A stretch of 64,000 nucleotides of DNA, taken from contig NW_006917095.1 of NCBI RefSeq assembly GCF_000516985.1, positions 1,803,077 to 1,867,076 on the forward strand, read 5' to 3'. A model generated the notes under the pieces. That model worked only from the letters and a program-made list of their open reading frames with translations. It searched no databases and had not been told where the DNA came from. The stretch comes from Pestalotiopsis fici W106-1. Taxonomy: Eukaryota; Ascomycota; Sordariomycetes; Amphisphaeriales; Sporocadaceae. Both the position numbers and the translations under genes were made by a program. Of this stretch, positions 35,971 through 46,869 are shown one piece after another (position 1 is the stretch's first letter; each line of letters starts with the position of its first letter).

Positions 35971-36219
35971 ATGTACGTCATTATGCCGATCATGAGGAGG
36001 GAATACGATGTAGTAGCAGAGGAAGGGCTGCCTGCTACAGACCCGCCTTCTGAGAAGATGCATAATATAGTACTCGGCATCATTGGCGGTGTATGTGTCT
36101 TGATTTGCCTTTATTTCTTCATCACGGCCGTTAGGCGGAACCGGCGAGATGCGAGGAAGCGAAAGGCAGCTTCTGCGACACAGTGGCCGCGGCAACGGCC
36201 AGAAGTCCCGGCGGTATGA
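35971..36219 (+). CDS. Small single-pass membrane protein, function unknown
   Basis: A single open frame of 82 residues starts with MYVIMPIMRREYDVVAEEG. One hydrophobic helix (NIVLGIIGGVCVLICLYFFI) lies at about residues 32-51. A strongly basic segment (RRNRRDARKRK) follows and would sit on the cytosolic side. There is no signal peptide and no family I recognise. The layout (acidic N-terminus, Gly-rich TM, basic C-terminus) is like that of many short fungal membrane proteins and supports a real gene, but the size leaves doubt. Confidence 0.5.
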   Translation: MYVIMPIMRREYDVVAEEGLPATDPPSEKMHNIVLGIIGGVCVLICLYFFITAVRRNRRDARKRKAASATQWPRQRPEVPAV

Positions 36220-37959
36220 GGGAGTTGAGATGAATTCTCACCGTTTATTCCATGAGATGGATGCATTCCTTGATGCTTGCATGTGCAAAATTATAGGCGG
36301 ATAGACGTCCTTTGGCTGGTCCAATTAGCACAAAATAAATCAATCCAACTATTTGACTAGATGAATAAAGTTGGTTCCGAATATCGAAATAGAAAATCCA
36401 AGTCCGTATGGCCAGATACGCGAACAGACGCAATCTGACATGCTCAAATCGGAGTTGCGGGTTGCATTTCATGAAGATGCAGATCTAATCATGTCGATCG
36501 GCAAATGTTTATCGAAGTCGGATTCACCGTCTGACGACTATTGATTAAACGATTGGAGCACAGGTGAGTGAGCAGAGAGAAAGATCGTCAGTTTCTCCAG
36601 CTTTCCTTTTTCTTCAGACACGGAATTGCTGGTTTCTTGGATGGTTATTTCACGATACTATGCAAACACGGTCGGTCACTGGGGGGCATGGATATCTGGA
36701 CTTTGACCTAATATGAGCAATTGGCTCCTTCTCTTTCTAGGTAGGACAGACAGACAGGAACAGGGCAAAAAGAGAAGATGCTTCCCGTATAAGTGGAGAA
36801 CTGGTAGCACCGTGACCATGCTGATAGCCAATCGTTTCAACTCCTGCTGCTGATTCGCGGTCGTATCACGTCACTATTTTGTGACTAGTGGCTTGGAAGG
36901 CGCGGCGCTGCGACTCCCAAATGAGCCAATCACTTGGCCTCCACAGGCCGCGACAAGCAAAAAAATGCAGAAGCTAATCGACTGCTGCCCTCTCCTTTCT
37001 CCTGCTTTGCCTCTCTTGACTCAACTTTGTGTCGCACCATGAATGTGGCTGGCCGCTATGAATCAAGTGCCGGAGGAGATCTGATGTGATCTGATGCTTG
37101 TTTTTTTCTTCTTGTTTGTCCTCTAATCGACAGTTTTTGTTGCCATTTCATCGCATGTTTATGCGTCGTTCTTTTTTTAATCTTTTGCCGTCTGATTTCC
37201 TTAAGATGGAGTTGCAGGGATCAAAAAACGGAGAAAGACCCGATTGACAGGCTTGACATGATCGACGTTCTCCATCGTCCCACTATACTTTTGCGGACCG
37301 ACCAAGCATCACATTCCAAGGTAAGGGGAGGCCTTTTCTTCTTCGGGTTCCCTTTCCTCACTTTTCCTTTTTCTTCACTGTTGTACGACTCGTGAAAAGT
37401 AAAGATTCGAGACGGTCGGATCGCCAAGAATCGACCGACAAAGAAGAAAAGAAGAAGAAGAATCATACCAAGCCATTCTTTCGGCATGTTCCAGACAACC
37501 CCTGCTTTATCCTGCCCTTTCGGTATATCTACTTGTCCCCCCGCCTCCTGCCCCCCTGCGGCTTTAGTCATATCTTGACAGACCATCTCTTATATATATT
37601 TTTTTTATTTCTTCTTTGCTGTATCCTCGTTTTCGAGGCACAAGCCTCATCTTTTCCCCATCTTCATTCACTTAAGAGAAACATCCCAGGGCTGTGCGAG
37701 TTGACCTTGCACCCCCGTCTGTGCGCCAAAAGGGGAATCGAGGAGGAATAAGCAATAACAAGACATTCGTTCAAACACACAACTTTACCTTTCTGTTCCG
37801 CCTTGAACATTTTTATTTTGATACAATTTTCAACCACACAACAAATCTCAAGTCACGTCGACCTCAACTTATTCGAGGTCCAATAGGAAGAGATCAAAAA
37901 GGGAGAGAAAAACACCACGACGGGATCAAAACAAGAAGCAGAAAAACACACAAAGCAAA
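36220..37959. other. Intergenic region with a long pyrimidine/purine-rich leader
   Basis: No gene is supported. From about 37070 the plus strand is full of T-rich and C/T tracts, then A-rich sequence just before the next start codon, as is common in promoters and 5' untranslated regions of well-expressed filamentous fungal genes. Confidence 0.45.
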
Positions 37960-38544
37960 ATGAGCAGCATCGGAAGCATGCTAACGGCACGGGATGATTC
38001 GAGTTCGATCTCCGACTCCAACTGGTGGCTCTGCTACATTGTTCTCGCCCTGATTCCCATCGTCTTTGTTTGCGTCGCCTGCTTCTCCGTCTGGCGGGAC
38101 CGGCGGACCCGCACCAAGTACGACGTCGAAGCCATCAACGCCATATACTCCAAGTATTGGACCGGCCCTCGGGATCTAACGGAGACAAAGCGCCCGGCTG
38201 GATTTCCTCAAACCAGACCTGGTCTATACGTGCCCACGCTTGGTCGCGATAGAGCTGGACCAAGAACTCAGAACGGCTTTCCAGCACCAGCTCCGAACAC
38301 CCTCTCATCAGGCTATAATAGCAGGTCTGGTGGCGCCGCCGCCGCCGCCACCGCCGCCACTACCGCCGCCACGACCGAGAAGCGCTCGCACATGGCTCAA
38401 ATGCCACCAAACAGAAATTTGGCCGCGGCTGCTTCGGCAGGACCTAGCAGTTACGCCACTCGCGGTGTCGTTGTCACGGAACAACGGCGCGTTGCAGGGG
38501 ACGGATACTGGGGCAATGGTGGATTCAAGGACGTGTTAATATAA
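37960..38544 (+). CDS. Single-pass membrane protein with Ala/Thr repeat, function unknown
   Basis: An uninterrupted frame of 194 residues begins MSSIGSMLTARDDSSS. One hydrophobic helix (WWLCYIVLALIPIVFVCVAC) lies at about residues 22-41. The basic stretch WRDRRTRTKYD immediately after it suggests the C-terminus is cytosolic. The tail is Pro/Gly/Arg-rich and carries an Ala/Thr low-complexity tract coded by a GCC microsatellite (about 38335-38375). It ends GYWGNGGFKDVLI. I do not recognise the family. A long pyrimidine-rich leader and the good codon composition support expression. Confidence 0.7.
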   Translation: MSSIGSMLTARDDSSSISDSNWWLCYIVLALIPIVFVCVACFSVWRDRRTRTKYDVEAINAIYSKYWTGPRDLTETKRPAGFPQTRPGLYVPTLGRDRAGPRTQNGFPAPAPNTLSSGYNSRSGGAAAAATAATTAATTEKRSHMAQMPPNRNLAAAASAGPSSYATRGVVVTEQRRVAGDGYWGNGGFKDVLI

Positions 38545-38750
38545 TGACTTTTTGAGCACCTAATGAACAATATAGAAGAAGACAATAAAAATACTAAAAC
38601 CATTAAAATACAACAGTAGCAAAGCGACGTACATGAATATCATGAACGGTTTTTTTGTGAATTTGGTTTTCAAACCACATGACATAATCGATGCATTGAG
38701 CAAATTAAAGGTAGGCACCAGCATGCTACGATTTTAGGGCGAAAATCATT

Positions 38751-41169
38751 TCATTGCTGATAATCAGCGTCAAACATATCAAATATACTTTCCAAAAATC
38801 CCATATCGTTAACCTCTCTTACTAGTACATTTGTTGGCAGTCTTCCTTCGACTTCTACCAAAAGTCGATGCATCTCCTGCGGATCCAGGGTAGAGTATGA
38901 CGGCAGTGACTCGCGTTGACTATTCATGAGCCGCCGGATCGTGACGAGCCCCCTTTCAATAATCTTGTTTGTCAAGGTCATATTCTGTAACAGTGCCATG
39001 CACTCCTCCATGAGGGTCTGGTCTTGTGAGCGTTGCAGCTCGAAACAACCAAGAGCGTCGGATGAAAAGACCGTCTTGAGCATAATGACGTTGCATGCGC
39101 TCATGGCGTGCACATGAATAGTCCAGCAGTCTACCTGCTGAGACTGTGATGCCGCTGCTGCTCAGTATTCCTTTAAAATCGTGCGGGCGGCGTCGAGGCA
39201 GCTGGTATAAGAGTAGTGGAATCTCTTGTCCGTCAGGCTGCGACAAAACAAGGACCGGTGAATCATGATGCGTTTGTGTAGAAACGAGATGCGCAGTGTT
39301 CGGCGTACGCTCTGGAGAACCTCTGGATGGTCAGCATTGGCGCCTGCTGCTGGTACGATGCAAGGGTCGTCATCTCGAAGAGTCTCTTGTTGCACCACCG
39401 ACAGCCAAGGCGGCAGCTCCTGTGCAAAGCGCACCAGAGCGTCATCAGCCTCGAGAACCTTGTCAAACACACTATGGATTCCCTGCCCCGCGCGCTCCAG
39501 CGACGAGACACTATCGAACAGGGCCCGAGAAATGTTTGACAGCTTCAGTTGTTGGATTTGAAAAGTACTTTGTGTAAAGTGATCTGCTGGGAGCTCGGCC
39601 ACGGAACCGTTGCAGCTGATGCTTGCCTCTTTCTCGTCACAATTGCTGGGTGGCGGCGTGGAACAGTGTGCCATGGAGATACTATAGCTTCGCTTGAAGG
39701 TGATGAGGTACGAGTCTTGGATACACAGGCAACACCACACTCTTTTCTGAACCTCGCGACTTATGACTTCGGATACGGATTCTGGTCTCTCGGATTTTGC
39801 CTGGACTCGGTGCAATCCCATGATCTGAGCCGTGACGTTGGCCATAGCAAGCAGGATCATGATTCGCTTAGAATCACTGTCTTTGTGATTAGCTAGGCAC
39901 TGGAGATGGATGGACGTTCAAACGTTTCAACATACCCGAAGAAGTGGCAACAGGGCAAAAGAATACAGACAGCCTGAAGAGCATGCACTTGTTCGCCAAT
40001 TCGTGTTAGTTTCATTCCTCGCGAGCCCACCAAAGGGTTTCGAGCAAAAATGGTTTGACCTACTCGAGTTGACGGTTGCGAGCTCAGCTGCGTGTAGAGA
40101 CTCAATGGCGAGGTCGTAGAAGCTTTGGGATAAGAGGGAAGCCTCTGGGAGTCCGAGTTTCTCGGCCTTTTGCGGATGCATGTACATGAAGGAAAGCTAG
40201 CAGCTCCTGTGAGTCAGCCACCTGAAGACGGCCTGAGCATCGAGTAGTAGAAAAGGTCAGATCAGACATACACTGAGGACGGCATAGTATAATGTCAGCC
40301 ATCCCGCATCGGGCAGGCTATGTTCCACTTGGCGATATAGCTGACATTCACGCATAAAGCTCGGCATGTGCAAAACGTTGTGTGTCCACGCCACGTGAAG
40401 TTGATGGAAACTCAAAACCTCCCGCTCTTGGGCACTCGAAAGAGAGCCTTGAATATTCAGGGCGCGGCCACGACCGTAATGGACCTCGGCCGTCGCCTTG
40501 TGGCTTCCCCAGACGAGAGCTTCCAAGGTGTTGGCGGCCTCCCCAGAAAGGTGTGAGTCGACATCACGCTGGCGCGGACTGCTACCAAGGTTTCCGTCGT
40601 GGTTGAAAGCTACAGGGGAGCCTTGGCTATAAACGTCCGTCGTTGAGTCTTGATTACCTATTCTCCTCGGCGGGATCAGAAAAACAACGCTCGTCTGGGA
40701 ATCACGTTGCTAGGCATGTTCAAGTCTCACCAAGATCGCCGTGGCTCGGACTCTCAACGTTGACGGGTCTTGCCGCAACTTGCTCGCGGGCCGAGTCAGT
40801 GATGTGGTGCTGACCGGGCAGGTGAGAAGCTGGACTTTCGCGGACATGTGCGCGGTCGCTGTCGCCATGAGTCCTATGAGCAGTAGTAGCAACGCGTGCC
40901 GTCTTTGCAGAGCGCGGCCTCGCAGTCTGATCCAGAGAAGGGCGGTTTTTGGCGAGGACGACGGTCTCGCGATGGCACTGATCAGAGATGCCCCGGTTCA
41001 CACAGTTGGTACAGGGGACCGTCCTTGAGCAGCGTCTCTTTCTTTTGGAGCAGGGATAGCATGACAATGGAGCCCTCTGGGTCACGCGTGGATGATGAGA
41101 TCGCATTCCGGCGGGCGGGAGAGACAAGGTACTATCAACGCCTGCTGTGTAGGAGCCTGTTGCTTCCAT
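38751..41169 (-). CDS. Zn2Cys6 transcription factor interrupted by an in-frame TGA
   Basis: The model has five exons on the minus strand: 40731..41169, 40272..40657, 40064..40196, 39936..39987 and 39162..39876, ending at a TGA at 39162-39164 after 574 residues. The frame then stays open for another 136 codons to 38751. That tail reads VDCWTIHVHAMSACNVIMLK and onward, with IIERGLVTIRRLMNSQRESL, as in normal C-termini of this family. The zinc cluster is C37-x2-C40-x6-C47-x5-C53-x2-C56-x8-C65. The Fungal_trans region (SLPDAGWLTLYYAVLSLSFM, then RVWCCLCIQDSYLI) is intact. No GT-AG intron near the TGA would remove it. Replacing CGA by TGA is the simplest explanation. The product is truncated or the gene is a young pseudogene. 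It is divergent from the dehydrogenase gene. Confidence 0.85.
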
Positions 41170-41841
41170 GGAGAGCCGCCGACTGTTGAAGAAGGTATAC
41201 CCAAGACCAAATCGCCAATGTCTATCCAAAGATAACCACTAGCTTTGTCAACAAGTCATCAATTGGCTACATGAAGGGAGTAGATAGGTATCTCTTGGTA
41301 TTTCGGCCGACATGGTCCGTTCCCCCGCCGCAAAACTCACCCACTTACCCGCCGATCGCCCGCCCACCCAATCACAGAACCATACAGTCACTAATAATCC
41401 AGCCAAATCTCACCCGACAACGAGGAGGGTATACAACTCTAGTTATTACATAATATTTGTATCATTGAGATATGATCAAGTTACCACCCAAGGCTAGGTG
41501 GACATCTGTGCATTCAAGTCCGTGATGGATAGGCACTGTATCTGTTTCGCAGACTGTCATCTCTGAATCGACTAGACGCATCTCCGAATGAGGATTTACA
41601 TGCATGTCCAGCGGTAGGCACCGACGGAACTGGCCTTCTTTATCGCTGAGTAGCTACGCGTGGCCACGACAAGAATCAAAAACGAACATTTGCTCTATTT
41701 TTGTAATGTCTCCCGCGTGTCTAGATATAAAGCCCATCTGCCATGTGCCTTCTGAATGATGCAAAGGTCGTAAAAGGTTACAAGTATATTCGTCCTTGAC
41801 TGGAGACACACGCACACCTACATACGCCTACACACACAATC
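41170..41841. promoter_or_regulatory. Shared divergent promoter of the Zn2Cys6 regulator and the SDR gene
   Basis: The 672 bp lie between two start codons facing away from each other. The palindrome TCGGCCGA is at 41303-41310, 134 bp from the regulator start. The same CGGCCG core recurs upstream of two other genes of this block. Confidence 0.5.
41304..41309. promoter_or_regulatory. CGGCCG palindrome, candidate regulator site
   Basis: CGG and CCG half-sites abut within the palindrome TCGGCCGA, upstream of the Zn2Cys6 regulator and the dehydrogenase. The role as a binding site is inference. Confidence 0.3.
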
Positions 41842-42911
41842 ATGTCTGCTTTTGCTCCAGCTACAGGCCAGCGCCTTCATGGCAAGACGATTCTCATCAC
41901 TGGGGCCTCGTCGGGCATTGGCCGCAGCACCGCCCTCGAATTTGCCCGGACATGCCCACAAGGATTAAGATTGATACTCACCGCGCGGAGGACCGAGAAG
42001 CTGAACGACCTAGCCCAGGACATCTTCCGGGAGACGGGAGGCAATGTGCAGGTCCTTGCTAGAGACCTCGACGTCAGCAACCCTGACCAAGTCCTCAATT
42101 TCATAAACACGTTACCGGAGGAGTGGCGGGACATTGACATTCTCGTCAATAACGCGTAAGGCTCACCCTTTCAAAGCACCCCGTCCCTGCCTCGTCTTGC
42201 ATCATTGCGGGTAATTATTTCGGGGCCCCCCAACGAAGCTGACATGGGATGACCGCAGTGGTCTAGCCTCTGGTGTTGCAAGAGCCCCCAGCATCCCGCA
42301 AGATGACATTGCCGTCATGTTCTCGACAAATGTCGTGGGCTTGATCAACATGACACAAGCTGTCTTGCCCATCTTCTTGAACAAACCTAATGGTGGCCGT
42401 GGAGACATAATCAACATTGGCAGTGTGGCCGGCAGAGACGCATACCCTGGGGGTGGCGTATACTGTGCCAGCAAAGCAGCCGTCCGATTCTTTAGTGACA
42501 GTCTGCGCAAAGAACTGGTGTCGACGCGCGTGAGAGTCATTGAGATTGACCCTGGCCAGGTGAAAACGGTAAGAAATCAAGTGTCCCCGGGTGTGTCCTC
42601 GGATATGTATTATTGATACACGCGATTTTTTTCATCTAGGAGTTTTCTGTTGTACGATTCGACGGCGACAAAGAAAAGGCCGATGCAGTGTATCAGTGAG
42701 TTTTGGGTCATCTTGTCGCAATCGACACTCTTTTTGACTGACATGTTTTTCTTCTTCCTCTTTTTTCAGCGGTGTAGACCCATTGACGCCAGAAGATGTG
42801 GCCGAGGTTATTGTGTTTGCAGCAACAAGACGGGAAAATGTTGTTTTGGCAGACGTTTCCATCTTTCCCAGTCACCAAGCGAGCGCACTGGTGATGCACA
42901 GAAAGCCGTGA
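41842..42911 (+). CDS. Short-chain dehydrogenase, NADP-dependent 3-hydroxy-acid dehydrogenase type
   Basis: This is a classical SDR oxidising small hydroxy acids or alcohols with NADP. There are four exons, 41842..42155, 42259..42568, 42640..42695 and 42770..42911, giving 273 residues. The cofactor motif TGASSGIG is at 20-27, NNAG at 103-106, catalytic Ser160 and Tyr173-x3-Lys177 (YCASK). The segment after the active site (DPGQVKTEFSVVRFDGD) and the ending VSIFPSHQAS match the yeast YMR226C/YdfG type closely. The enzyme is probably cytosolic. It faces away from the Zn2Cys6 regulator across a shared promoter and could belong to the same local pathway, though this SDR type also occurs as a general housekeeping enzyme. 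Confidence 0.92.
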
Positions 42912-43563
42912 TCATGATAAGCAAAGTTTCAGGCCACAAAACACACCAGTATAGATTCTCGCTGGACAATTTCAGTATGCCTAGCATCAAAGAAATGGTA
43001 TCTTCTTTTTTGGGGTCCTGTTATAGTTAATAAATAGTGGAACTATCACAAGCATAGCTTCATATCGTACGAGACATTGATGCCAATTCGTATTATTAAA
43101 TCTTGTCTCTCTCTCTGCTGGCTCCTGGAGATTTAGATTTGGTCACGAAGATGCGAATTGCTCTTGGCATTAAAGGGCGACAGAGCTTTTCAAACCTCGA
43201 CCATGACACAGGTTGTTAGAATGTTGTTGAGTATGAGACTGCCTGGGTCCCATCCACAAGTTCGCGTTGATTGACACAACAGTTTCAACTGATTTGCCCA
43301 TCTCACGGTGGAACCCGCCGATATCTGACCCATGTAGATGCTAGTTTCCGTAGATGCGGGCGAGAAAACTTGTCCGACGAACAGGCGGTTGCAAAGTCGG
43401 CCGCTTCAAGGAGAAGCTAATCAATGGAGCGCTACACCAATGGATGGACAGCGTAATGGAAGGATATGATACTTAAAGAAACCCCCTCTGATGGAAACAC
43501 ATGCATACCTAAACCAGAATAATCATTAGCTTGGACGCAAAAAGCTCGACTACAGTATTCAGC
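42912..43563. other. Intergenic region upstream of the 2-oxoglutarate oxygenase
   Basis: No gene is supported. It contains a CGGCCG palindrome at 43398-43403. Confidence 0.45.
43398..43403. promoter_or_regulatory. CGGCCG palindrome, candidate regulator site
   Basis: The 8-mer TCGGCCGC spans 43397-43404, with 160 bp between the palindrome and the oxygenase start codon. It matches the site upstream of the nucleoside hydrolase. Function is inferred. Confidence 0.3.
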
Positions 43564-44823
43564 ATGGCCACCGAGGTATTTCCCGTCATTGATGTATCTT
43601 GTTTGGACGACTTTACCCCCAAATCTGCCGAGATCACAAGAGCTTGCCAGGACTGGGGTTTTTTCATCTTGACTGGGTACGGCATTCCCCAAGCCACCAT
43701 TGATCGAATGTTTGCATTGGTGAGTTTGCTCAAAGCATGAACATACCCTTGAGCACAATGATATGGACTTCAAGTCTGACTGAAATATAGAACCAGGGAT
43801 TTTGTGCACTATCCCCGAGTGAAAAGTCCAAGTTTCCCATCGACCAACGACAGATTGGATACGACTTGAAGCATTCCAAGTAAGATGTAGCGCAATAATG
43901 ATGTTTCACAGCAACTGACTCACATGCGATGATCACAGGTCTGGAGCCCATGAATCCATGGTGTTTGGTGGTGTCAAGGGTGAAGTCCAAGACACCCATG
44001 GCTTGAACACGTACTGGGATGCTGCTAAACGCGAGGAAATCGAGACATTCAAAGCCCAATGCCATGAACTGTCGCACAAACTTTTAAGGACTTTTGCTCA
44101 AGAGTTTGGCCTTCCCTCGACCTACTTCTCTGAAGCGCACAGTGATGCCAGCAATCCCCCCAACGTTCTCCGCATGCTGCATTATCCGAAATTCGAGACA
44201 CGACCCGCCAATGATATTCCCCGAATCAAGGCCCATACCGATTGGGGCTCAATCACGTTTGTTTTTCCACGATCGGGCGGGCTGGAAGTCGAAACTCCAT
44301 CAGGAGAGTGGCTCGAGGTCCCGCTGGTTCCGGGCGGCGTTGTGGTCAATATTGGCGACGCGTTGCATCTTTGGAGCGGCAGGGCTCTCAAGTCAACCCT
44401 GCACAGGATTTCCTTTGACAGACTACCCATAGACCAGGATCGGTGGTCTATTGCTTACTTTGTCAATGCTAACAATGGTGAGTAGAATCAGTTCATCCAC
44501 CCCCTCCCCATTTCCCTCCTTTCTTACTTTTCCCTGTGTAATTGCCCATATGGGGATAAAAGCTGACTCAAGGACAAGACTCCCGACTCGAAGTCCTCCA
44601 AAAGCAAGCTGATGGTACGCATGCGCCTCAGCCTGGTGGCATTGTTCTCACGGCAGGAGAGTACTACGATGCTCGCATGTATGGCTCGCGTCTCAATGAT
44701 GCTGAACGTAACTGGGTTTCGAAAGCCACCAATCTGGATTACTATGAGGGACTACTCAAAAAGGTTCAGCAAGTCGGTGTAGCTGACCACTCGGTTGTCG
44801 CTGACAAGCTTGTCGCCGTTTAA
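43564..44823 (+). CDS. 2-oxoglutarate/Fe(II)-dependent oxygenase, isopenicillin N synthase-like
   Basis: The family hydroxylates or desaturates small molecules using Fe(II), O2 and 2-oxoglutarate. There are four exons, 43564..43719, 43791..43879, 43939..44477 and 44573..44823, giving 344 residues. The N-terminal domain shows FPVIDVSCLDDF and ACQDWGFFILTGYG (DIOX_N type). The iron ligands are H181-x-D183 (HTDWGSIT) and H237 (STLHRISF), and R250-x-S252 is the 2-oxoglutarate-binding RxS. GGLEVETPSGEW and PGGVVVNIGDALHLWS are typical core strands. The last acceptor was chosen because it is the one that keeps frame with the C-terminal exon. The substrate is unknown; the nucleoside hydrolase nearby makes a nucleobase or nucleoside worth considering. 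Confidence 0.92.
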
Positions 44824-45373
44824 ACTAGAACCGCATGTTTTGTAGTATGAACACCAAAAGAGACATCATTTCACATAATCAAATGTAGCAACCAATTCAC
44901 CCGCAATGTGAGGACTAGTGCTACCATGAAACTTATGGAGATGGGTTTGGTCTGCTCAAATCATAGACACTTTAAAATTCATCCCGCTACCAACCATTAT
45001 TGTGCCAGTTGGGTGTCTTGTCTATGAAATGAGATAGCCACATGTTTTCTTGTTTCCTGTTCTCCAACAGAGGCTCATAAATATATAGAGATTAAATATG
45101 AATAGATCTTGACAAATCGAATAGGATTGGTTCCCAACATACATGAGCTGCGGCTTGTTATCGTAGCGAGCACGAGAATAAACTCGTATCAGATCACAAC
45201 TTTGCGGCTTGAACGTCAAGACGAGTAGGCAGAAAACTCAGAAAGTCTGTAAAGGGTGCAAAATTTCTCTCCGATGCCTGTCATTTGCTGAAGATATACC
45301 CGAAATATGGTAAAATCATACTGACAAGCAAAAACTATTGTATCTTGACCAAACCAGTTACTCACAACCACTT
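44824..45373. other. Intergenic region between converging genes
   Basis: I see no gene; it holds the 3' flanks of the oxygenase gene and the broken permease gene. Confidence 0.5.
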
Positions 45374-46869
45374 TCAAGCAGTGGCATCATGTTCTCTGAG
45401 CTCTTTCTGCATGACCTTGTCGACGCCTAGCTGAGCCTTGTCGTGGATCTCCTTGCCCTCGAGCAGAAATGACGTCTCTTCCAGTGATCGCCCATATGTC
45501 TCTGGGAAAAGAAAGTAAACAATAGCACACTCGCAGAATATCCACACACAGTATACCATGTAGTATTTCCACGCAATGGCATCGAGCGCAATAGGATTGA
45601 CGTATGCGTTGAAGAAATTTCCAGCTCGTCCGACGAATTGTTTAAAAGCGAGTCCCTGAGTTCGTTGAGTGTATGGATATAATTCGATTAGGTAGGTATA
45701 GCTCAAGCCCTGGAAACCGGTACTCTGGAACCTGGACAAGTGGGAAAAGGTTAGAATCGTTTTCGAAAGGGTATTTGGGGAAAAACAACAATATCAAAAT
45801 TGCTTACAGGTTGTATAAAAAGATAAAGACGATGCTGGTGATGGCAGCGGCGTGAGATGCGTCAATGGCAAATCTGGCCGAAGCAATCGTCCACGCTATA
45901 AAGCAAAAGCCCATACCCGCCGCGGAAATCATCATGACCATTCGACGAGGGAAACGAGGCGCGATAATGGCCAGCGGGACGGCATTGAGGAGGCTCCAAC
46001 AGTTGTAGGAAAGAATAATGACCTGTATCGTGTGGTTGTTGGTGATACCGACAATGGCCAGGATCTTGGCAAAATAGTATGTGACTAGACCATTGCCGCT
46101 CACTTGGCCAAAGAAGCCAATGCACCCGGCAATGAGAAAGCGGGTAAACATGGCCTTGTCTCGAAATATGTCGCCCCAGAGGAACCTGGAGGCCATTTCC
46201 TTCTCCAGGGACAGCGAAGATTGGATCTGGGCGTATTCTAGTCGAACGTATTCGTCACCGTCGTGACCTTCGCTGTGGTACTTTTGAAGAATGGCATAGG
46301 CTTCGTCTCCTCGGTCTCTCGATATGAGCCAGCGCGGAGACTCGGGACAAAGGGGCATCAAGATGATCTGCAAGGCAGTGAAAAAGACCTGCAGGATGCT
46401 CGGTATTCTCCAGCCCCAAGTCGAAGCCACATGAACAGTGAGCCAATCACAATGGTCCAGCGGCGGCCAAGCCATTGACTGAAATATGGATTGAAAGGTA
46501 CCGACGCAATCATGCCAGCGGATTGGATAGCTGTCATCAAGCCCAGGGTAGAGCCGCTTGGGTGGTTAAAGTCTTGTTACTCTCATGTTAGTCAATATTT
46601 CTGCCATGCTCCAAACTCAAAATCAGAAATGAAGGGTTAGATTGGGGGTTGTTGTGTTTGACCTTACACTCTACCCATGAATCCACTGCCTGTAGATTAT
46701 TCATCATGCCGCTTTCGAAACCGAGGGTCCACTCAGCTCCGCCGCAATAGGGAATGAGAATCACATAGAGATATCGCAAGTTTGGCTTCTTGTACCAGGG
46801 TTTGTCGTCGTGCTTGACAATGTCTGTCAAGTGCGGATTATACGCCAACTCGGCTGCCGAGGTGACCAT
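45374..46869 (-). pseudogene. MFS sugar/lactose-permease-like transporter, inactivated by an internal deletion and frameshift
   Basis: The minus-strand pieces are 46668..46869, 45808..46572 and 45374..45731, with two good GT-AG introns. The N-terminal part is normal for the family: KPNLRYLYVILIPYCGGAEW, then NNLQAVDSWVEYFNHPSGST, then LGRRWTIVIGSLFM. At about 46426-46433 it jumps straight to STWGWRIPSILQVFF in another frame. Intact relatives have about 90 residues (roughly TM3 to TM5) between these two points. The first frame stops at 46358. After the jump the other frame is intact through PESPRWLIS, the later TMs and the end FPETYGRSLEE. No intron explains the gap. I infer a deletion that removed about 270 bp and shifted the frame, so no working transporter is expected. 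Confidence 0.85.
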
